Positions 60,103 to 64,000 of a DNA stretch of 64,000 nt are shown here, piece by piece. Origin of the DNA: Rikenellaceae bacterium (GTDB taxonomy: Bacteria; Bacteroidota; Bacteroidia; Bacteroidales; Rikenellaceae). Under the pieces are notes generated by a model that was not told the DNA's origin, did no database searches, and was given only the letters and a program-made list of their open reading frames with translations. How positions within the stretch are numbered: position 1 is the first letter of the stretch; the number at the start of each line of letters is the position of its first letter. The translations under genes and the position numbers were made by a program. Location of the stretch: positions 1-64,000 of the forward strand of contig SUZM01000001.1 of NCBI GenBank assembly GCA_015059965.1. The letters are read 5' to 3'.

Positions 60103-61260
60103 TTAGAGGTCGTCGCTATAAACTGCCCCGGGGAGATCATGCAGGTTGTAGCGCGAGGCCATCGACATTCCGTAGGCTCCGGCCGACTTAATGGCCAGCA
60201 GGTCGCCTCGGTGGGTGCGCTTCAGGCCCACATTCTCATCAAAGACATCGGTTGATTCGCAAGCCGTACCGACCACCGTATACTTCGACTGCAACTCCTC
60301 TTCGGAGGTGATATTCTCGATGTTGTGGTAGGAGCCATAGAGGGCTGGGCGAATCAGCTCGGTCATCGAGGCATCGACAATCAACAGACGACGACCCGTT
60401 GCCGTGGTCTTGGTAAAGAGTACCTGCGTGATAAGCTCACCACACTCACCCACAATCGAGCGGCCGAACTCGAAATGGACCTCTCGGTCGCCCACCTTCA
60501 AGTGGTTGTGAACGATAGCGAACATCGAGGCAAAGTTGGGAATGGGCTCATTCTCGGGGACATCGTAGTTGATACCCAGACCTCCGCCCACATCGACAAA
60601 ATCGACCGCAAAGCCCAGGCGGGTGAGGTAATCGACGATGCTATTGACCTTCAGACACATATTCTCAAAGACATGGAGTTCACGAATCTGCGAACCAATA
60701 TGCAGATGCAGACCTCGAATATGGAGGTTCTCAAGTCCCTGAAGTTCGGCAGCGTGGTCAAGGACCTCCTCATAGGAGATTCCGAACTTACTATCGGCCT
60801 GACCGGTATCGATGCAGTGGTTGGTCTTGGGGTCGATATCGGGGTTGATACGCAGGGCAACATCAACTCGTTTGCCGGCCTCGGCAGCCAGGCGATTGAG
60901 CACCTGAAGCTCCTCTATCGACTCGCAATTGATAGCAAAGATATTCTGCTCAATGGCGTAGCGGAGCTCCTTATCGCGCTTGCCGACTCCTGCATAGACA
61001 ATCGTCTTGGGGTCAAAACCCGCCTCGATGGCACAACGCAACTCGTTGCCCGAGGCACAATCGATACCCAAACCATAGTCGCGAATCAGAGCCAAAAGAC
61101 GGGGATCGTAGTTCGCCTTGATGGCGTAGTGCACCTTATAGTTATAGCGCTTGGCAGCCGACATGACACTCTCGAGCGTCTGGCGCAGAAGCTCCATATC
61201 GTAGAGGTAGAAGGGGGTCTCCAATCCCTGCAAACGGGATGCAATTTGTCGTGATAACAT
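60103..61260 (-). CDS. lysA: diaminopimelate decarboxylase
   Basis: 385 aa, fold-type III PLP enzyme, last step of lysine synthesis. Seen: YAIKANYDP with the PLP lysine, GGGLGINYDVPENEP (phosphate loop), CESTDVFDENV (active-site Cys and Asp from the partner subunit) and GAYGMSMASRYN near the C-terminus. Single gene with TATATTTG 80 nt upstream. Confidence 0.95.
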   Translation of the reverse strand: MLSRQIASRLQGLETPFYLYDMELLRQTLESVMSAAKRYNYKVHYAIKANYDPRLLALIRDYGLGIDCASGNELRCAIEAGFDPKTIVYAGVGKRDKELRYAIEQNIFAINCESIEELQVLNRLAAEAGKRVDVALRINPDIDPKTNHCIDTGQADSKFGISYEEVLDHAAELQGLENLHIRGLHLHIGSQIRELHVFENMCLKVNSIVDYLTRLGFAVDFVDVGGGLGINYDVPENEPIPNFASMFAIVHNHLKVGDREVHFEFGRSIVGECGELITQVLFTKTTATGRRLLIVDASMTELIRPALYGSYHNIENITSEEELQSKYTVVGTACESTDVFDENVGLKRTHRGDLLAIKSAGAYGMSMASRYNLHDLPGAVYSDDL

Positions 61261-61339
61261 AGTAAACCTAACTTTAATTTAACCAAACAAAAAGGCCGAC
61301 TGTCCAGCAGTAGCGTTGCAACAGTCCCTTCAGAGGTTG

Positions 61340-61347
61340 CAAATATA
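61340..61347 (-). promoter_or_regulatory. -7 box of lysA
   Basis: TATATTTG on the minus strand. Confidence 0.5.
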
Positions 61348-61359
61348 GTAATTTTCTCG

Positions 61360-62220
61360 CTAATAGAGCAACAGGTCCAAAATAACGAAGGTCGCCAGGG
61401 TCAGTGAGGCCAGGCCGTTCAGGGTGCCGAAGGCGATGCCGATATTCTTTTGGCGGGTGGGGGTGACCAGGATATGTTGCAGCAGCAACAATCCGACAAA
61501 GAGCAGGCAGCCCGTCCAGAGCAACCACCCCTGAGGGCAGTAGGAGACGAAGGCGCAAAGGGCTCCGATGCTCACGCCGTGCAGGGCGCAACTGATCCCC
61601 AGAGCTGTGCGGGCCGAGAAACGGGCCGGGATGGAATGCAGCCCCCGCCGGCGGTCGAACTCGGCATCCTGCAGCGCATAGATGATATCAAAGCCGCCGC
61701 ACCAGGTCATCACCAGCAACGAAAGGAGGCAGATCGGCCAGTCGAGGCGACCCGTAACAGCGATGTAGGCCCCGGCCGGAGCGATGCCGAGCGAGAGCCC
61801 CAAAACCAAGTGGGCCAGCGAGGTGAAACGCTTGCAGTAGCTGTAGAAGGTTACCACGCCCAGGGCCACGGGCGAGAGCCACGCCGTCAGGGAGTTGATG
61901 GTGCAGGCCACCGCCACAAAGCAGAGGGCATTGATCACCACAAAGCGCAGCGCCTGATTCGTAGTGATGCGACCCGCCGGAATATCGCGCCCGGCGGTTC
62001 GGGGGTTCTCGGCATCGATCTTACGATCGGCCCAACGGTTGAATCCCATCGCCACATTGCGGGCAAAGACCATGCAGGCAACAACTTGCAGGAGCAAAAG
62101 CCACACATTAAGTGAAGGGTTGTAATACTCACTCTTATAGGCGAATACAAATGCCATCAACGCGAAGGGCATGGCAAAAATCGTGTGGGCAAAGAGCACC
62201 AGCGAAAAGTATTTTTTCAT
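61360..62220 (-). CDS. UbiA-family prenyltransferase (4-hydroxybenzoate/menaquinone type)
   Basis: 286 aa from ATG 62220 (open frame continues upstream without homology). Eight to nine membrane helices. The two Asp-rich prenyl-diphosphate motifs are seen: NRWADRKIDAENPRTAGRD and QDAEFDRRRGLHSIPARF. It attaches an isoprenoid chain to an aromatic acid in the membrane. In organisms lacking ubiquinone, such UbiA-type proteins can serve menaquinone synthesis by the futalosine route (MqnP); whether that holds here needs the other mqn genes. Confidence 0.88.
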   Translation of the reverse strand: MKKYFSLVLFAHTIFAMPFALMAFVFAYKSEYYNPSLNVWLLLLQVVACMVFARNVAMGFNRWADRKIDAENPRTAGRDIPAGRITTNQALRFVVINALCFVAVACTINSLTAWLSPVALGVVTFYSYCKRFTSLAHLVLGLSLGIAPAGAYIAVTGRLDWPICLLSLLVMTWCGGFDIIYALQDAEFDRRRGLHSIPARFSARTALGISCALHGVSIGALCAFVSYCPQGWLLWTGCLLFVGLLLLQHILVTPTRQKNIGIAFGTLNGLASLTLATFVILDLLLY

Positions 62221-62242
62221 GATTCTTCTCTTTTTCGTGGCA

Positions 62243-62250
62243 CAAAGGTA
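62243..62250 (-). promoter_or_regulatory. -7 box of ubiA-like gene
   Basis: TACCTTTG on the minus strand, 23 nt upstream of the start; heptamer-like AATTCAAAATTAAG repeats lie beyond it. Confidence 0.6.
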
Positions 62251-62294
62251 GGAATAATTCAAAATTAAGAATTGAAAATCCAAAATTATTTTCC

Positions 62295-62302
62295 TATATT
62301 TG
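62295..62302 (+). promoter_or_regulatory. -7 box of small barrel gene
   Basis: TATATTTG on the plus strand, 70 nt upstream of the start ATG 62372. Confidence 0.6.
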
Positions 62303-62371
62303 CATTGCTTATTGGCCCACTTACCCATTGCAAATACGAAAACTTTTTTATAAACTAAAACAAACTGAAAA

Positions 62372-63076
62372 ATGAAAAAACTTTTCCTTTTGACGCTGCT
62401 TGTATGCGGCGTAACCGCAACTTCGTTTGCACAGAGTGACTGGAGTGTCAGCTACCAGGGTGAGTTGAACGTAGGTTTTGCCACGGGAGGTAAGCTTAAG
62501 ATGGAATTCGAAGGTGAAAGCGAAAAGGTAAAGACCGATTTTTCGCGTCCCCTTTTGGAGACCATCCACGGTGTACGCGTAGGTGACTACCTCTTTGGAG
62601 GTGTGGGTGTCGGCGTGCAGTATGCCTATGGAGTTCTTAGCACGGAGGCAGAGGAATCGGCAAAATGGAATACGGCCATGATGCCTATCTTCCTTAACCT
62701 GAAGGGTTACTACCCGGTAACGAAGCACTTTGCTCCCTATATTTCGTTGAGCCTCGGTGCTACCGCCGTCCTGGCTTCGGATGCGAACACCAGTGAGTCG
62801 AGCTCGGGCTCTCGCCCCGGCCATGAAGGACTCGGCATCAACAAGTACAACTGGAGCAATTCCTCTGACACGAAACTCAAGGGAGGCTTCTACTGCGATT
62901 TCGGAGTAGGCTTCACGGCTCGCAAGTTCAACTTCGGCCTCGGTCTGATGCATCAGGGGATGAAACTTTCGCAGAAAGAACAGCAATATAACAATTGGAC
63001 CGGAACAAGCGAAGAAAGCACAGAAACAAAGATGTCGGTTACTTCGTTCTATGTAAAGGTGGGTCTTAAATTCTAA
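62372..63076 (+). CDS. small outer-membrane beta-barrel protein
   Basis: 234 aa. Signal peptide ends near ATSFAQ. The rest alternates in the way of an eight-stranded barrel (WSVSYQGELNVGFATGG, YLFGGVGVGVQYAYG, HFAPYISLSLGAT, GFYCDFGVGFTAR) and ends in VGLKF, the usual C-terminal aromatic. Codon use is less GC-rich than its neighbours. No specific function can be given. Own promoter and strong terminator suggest good expression. Confidence 0.8.
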   Translation: MKKLFLLTLLVCGVTATSFAQSDWSVSYQGELNVGFATGGKLKMEFEGESEKVKTDFSRPLLETIHGVRVGDYLFGGVGVGVQYAYGVLSTEAEESAKWNTAMMPIFLNLKGYYPVTKHFAPYISLSLGATAVLASDANTSESSSGSRPGHEGLGINKYNWSNSSDTKLKGGFYCDFGVGFTARKFNFGLGLMHQGMKLSQKEQQYNNWTGTSEESTETKMSVTSFYVKVGLKF

Positions 63077-63106
63077 TCGACAGCCGGACCGTCCAAATAA
63101 TCAGGC

Positions 63107-63145
63107 AGTACCCGAACTCAATCATGAGTTCGGGTACTTTTTTGT
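63107..63145 (+). terminator. intrinsic terminator of small barrel gene
   Basis: 13-bp perfect stem AGTACCCGAACTC/GAGTTCGGGTACT, loop of six, then TTTTTTGTT. Confidence 0.95.
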
Positions 63146-63171
63146 TACCCACCGACCAAAGTTGCCTAAAG

Positions 63172-63203
63172 GCAATGAGTAATGAGCAATGAGCAATGAG
63201 TAA
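63172..63203. repeat. (AATGAGT/AATGAGC)n heptamers
   Basis: Four copies of the same heptamer family as at 20216 and 39187, directly before the 177-bp array. Confidence 0.75.
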
Positions 63204-63870
63204 CTGCGGCCCCAGCCGAGCGCAAAGCGGAAGGCGAAAGCCGAATGGACAAAAGGGATGAGCGGCAAATTTATTTGCGACGGTTAATCCCTTTTGGGCA
63301 TTATCCCTTCAGGGGCGCTTTGCCGAGGCGCCAGAGTAGAAACGGCGCAGAAAGTTGCCTTTAAGGCAACGCGCCGTAACTGCGGCCCCAGCCGAGCGCA
63401 AAGCGGAAGGCTGAAAGCCTAATGAACAAAAGGGATGAGCGGCAAATTTATTTGCGACGATTAATCCCTTTTGGGCATTATCCCTTCAGGGGCGCTTTGC
63501 CGAGGCGCCAGAGTAGAAACGGCGCAGAAAGTTGCCTTTAAGGCAACGCGCCGTAACTGCGGCCCCAGCCGAGCGCAAAGCGGAAGGCTGAAAGCCTAAT
63601 GAACAAAAGGGATGAGCGGCAAATTTATTTGCGACGATTAATCCCTTTTGGGCATTATCCCTTCAGGGGCGCTTTGCCGAGGCGCCAGAGTAGAAACGGC
63701 GCAGAAAGTTGCCTTCAGGCAACGCGCCGTAACTGCGGCCCCAGCCGAGCGCAAAGCGGAAGGCTGAAAGCCTAATGGACAAAAGGGATGAGCGGCAAAT
63801 TTATTTGCCAAGGTCAATCCCTTTTGGGCATTATCCCTTCAGGGGCGCTCTACTAAGGCGCCGCAACAGA
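63200..63870. repeat. 177-bp tandem repeat, nearly four copies
   Basis: Units begin with GTAACTGCGGCCCCAGCCGA at 63200, 63376, 63553 and 63729. Copies 2 and 3 are almost identical; copies 1 and 4 carry a few changes. Each unit has inverted parts: AATGaaCAAAAGGGAT with ATCCCTTTTGggCATT around a GCAAATTTATTTGC centre, GAGCGCAAAGC with GCGCTTTGC, and the palindrome GTTGCCTTTAAGGCAAC. No open frame is shared by the copies. It lies between the small barrel gene and lepA. Confidence 0.92.
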
Positions 63871-63917
63871 AAAGAAATTTTTTCTTTTCTTAATTTTGAA
63901 TTATTTTGTACCTTTGC
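63857..63917 (+). promoter_or_regulatory. repeated hairpin-plus-promoter cassette (copy 2), lepA promoter
   Basis: GGCGCCGCAACAGAAAAGA, T-rich inverted stretch, TAATTTTGAATTAT, then TACCTTTGC (-7 box 63909-63916), 44 nt upstream of the lepA ATG. Nearly the same as 39470-39529. Confidence 0.75.
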
Positions 63918-63960
63918 GGGGTTATACCCTATATAAAAAAGGAAAAACACATATAGCGAA

Positions 63961-64000
63961 ATGAAACATATACGCAACTTTTGTATCATTGCCCACATCG
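63961..64000 (+). CDS. lepA: elongation factor 4 (LepA), 5' end only
   Basis: Only 13 codons are in the window: MKHIRNFCIIAHI, the invariant start of LepA/EF4, a ribosome-bound GTPase that acts on elongating ribosomes. The next residues (DHGKST) would fall outside. The gene continues beyond the right edge. Confidence 0.93.
   Translation, partial: MKHIRNFCIIAHI

Noticed and set aside
63200..63870. CRISPR array
   Set aside because: Units are 177 bp, directly abutting, with no unique spacers and no cas genes.

Overview
The window comes from a GC-rich member of the Bacteroidota, most likely Rikenellaceae/Alistipes-like (inference from gene content and style; no search was run). The signs are many intergenic TAnnTTTG (-7) promoter boxes, little Shine-Dalgarno signal, a fused FeoA-FeoB, a PorV/PorQ-type protein, LytTR two-component regulation, OmpA/TonB-era outer-membrane barrels, gut-type GH20 hexosaminidase and a tiny histone-H1-like protein. 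About 50 protein genes, one tRNA and the first codons of lepA are present. No prophage, integrase, transposase gene or CRISPR array is visible.

Layout. 1-4.0 kb: tRNA-Gly and a four-gene minus operon (feoAB, a 49-aa FeoB-associated Cys-rich membrane protein that is easily missed, a CYTH protein, a uracil-DNA-glycosylase-family protein). 4.1-9.7 kb: a tripartite RND efflux pump. 9.9-15.2 kb: histone-like protein, an envelope operon (thioredoxin-fold protein, D15/BamA-like barrel, phosphoethanolamine transferase), then porQ-like and a tyrosine phosphatase. 15.4-23.5 kb: fabG, glyA, a DUF2461 protein, an esterase lipoprotein, an M20 dipeptidase and glmM. 23.6-30.5 kb: a plus-strand run of nucleoside phosphorylase, dnaN, a DnaQ/ExoX-like exonuclease, a LysM plus periplasmic-binding lipoprotein-like protein, rex, a RibF-like FAD synthetase and a thioesterase. 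30.5-39 kb: aroE, S41 protease, hisS, an EttA-like ABC-F, rubrerythrin, a DUF4491 protein and a DcaP-like porin. 39.5-45.6 kb: a metallophosphoesterase and a TolC/HlyD/two-ABC-2-permease exporter with no ATPase gene. 45.6-51.5 kb: a large outer-membrane barrel, a Cys-rich Spy/CpxP-like protein and a LytS/LytTR pair. 52.1-63.1 kb: gamma-carbonic anhydrase, MazG, GH20, pheT, a DMT transporter, lysA, a UbiA prenyltransferase and a small barrel. The window ends at the start of lepA.

The genes are mostly ordinary housekeeping and envelope genes. The striking content is between them. Several intergenic gaps are filled by 120-130 bp elements that are imperfect palindromes over their whole length (families A and B here), with different arms but a shared core of the (G)ATGGG...CCCAT(C) type. 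They abut or contain the stop codons of neighbouring genes, occur singly, in tandem, as half-elements and once with the core flipped, and so look like a Bacteroidota counterpart of the enterobacterial ERIC elements. A second layer consists of heptanucleotide tandem repeats of at least seven different sequences, recalling the STRR repeats known from heterocyst-forming cyanobacteria. A third is a 177-bp self-complementary unit repeated four times upstream of lepA. A fourth is a 60-bp hairpin-plus-promoter cassette present upstream of both lepA and the metallophosphoesterase gene.
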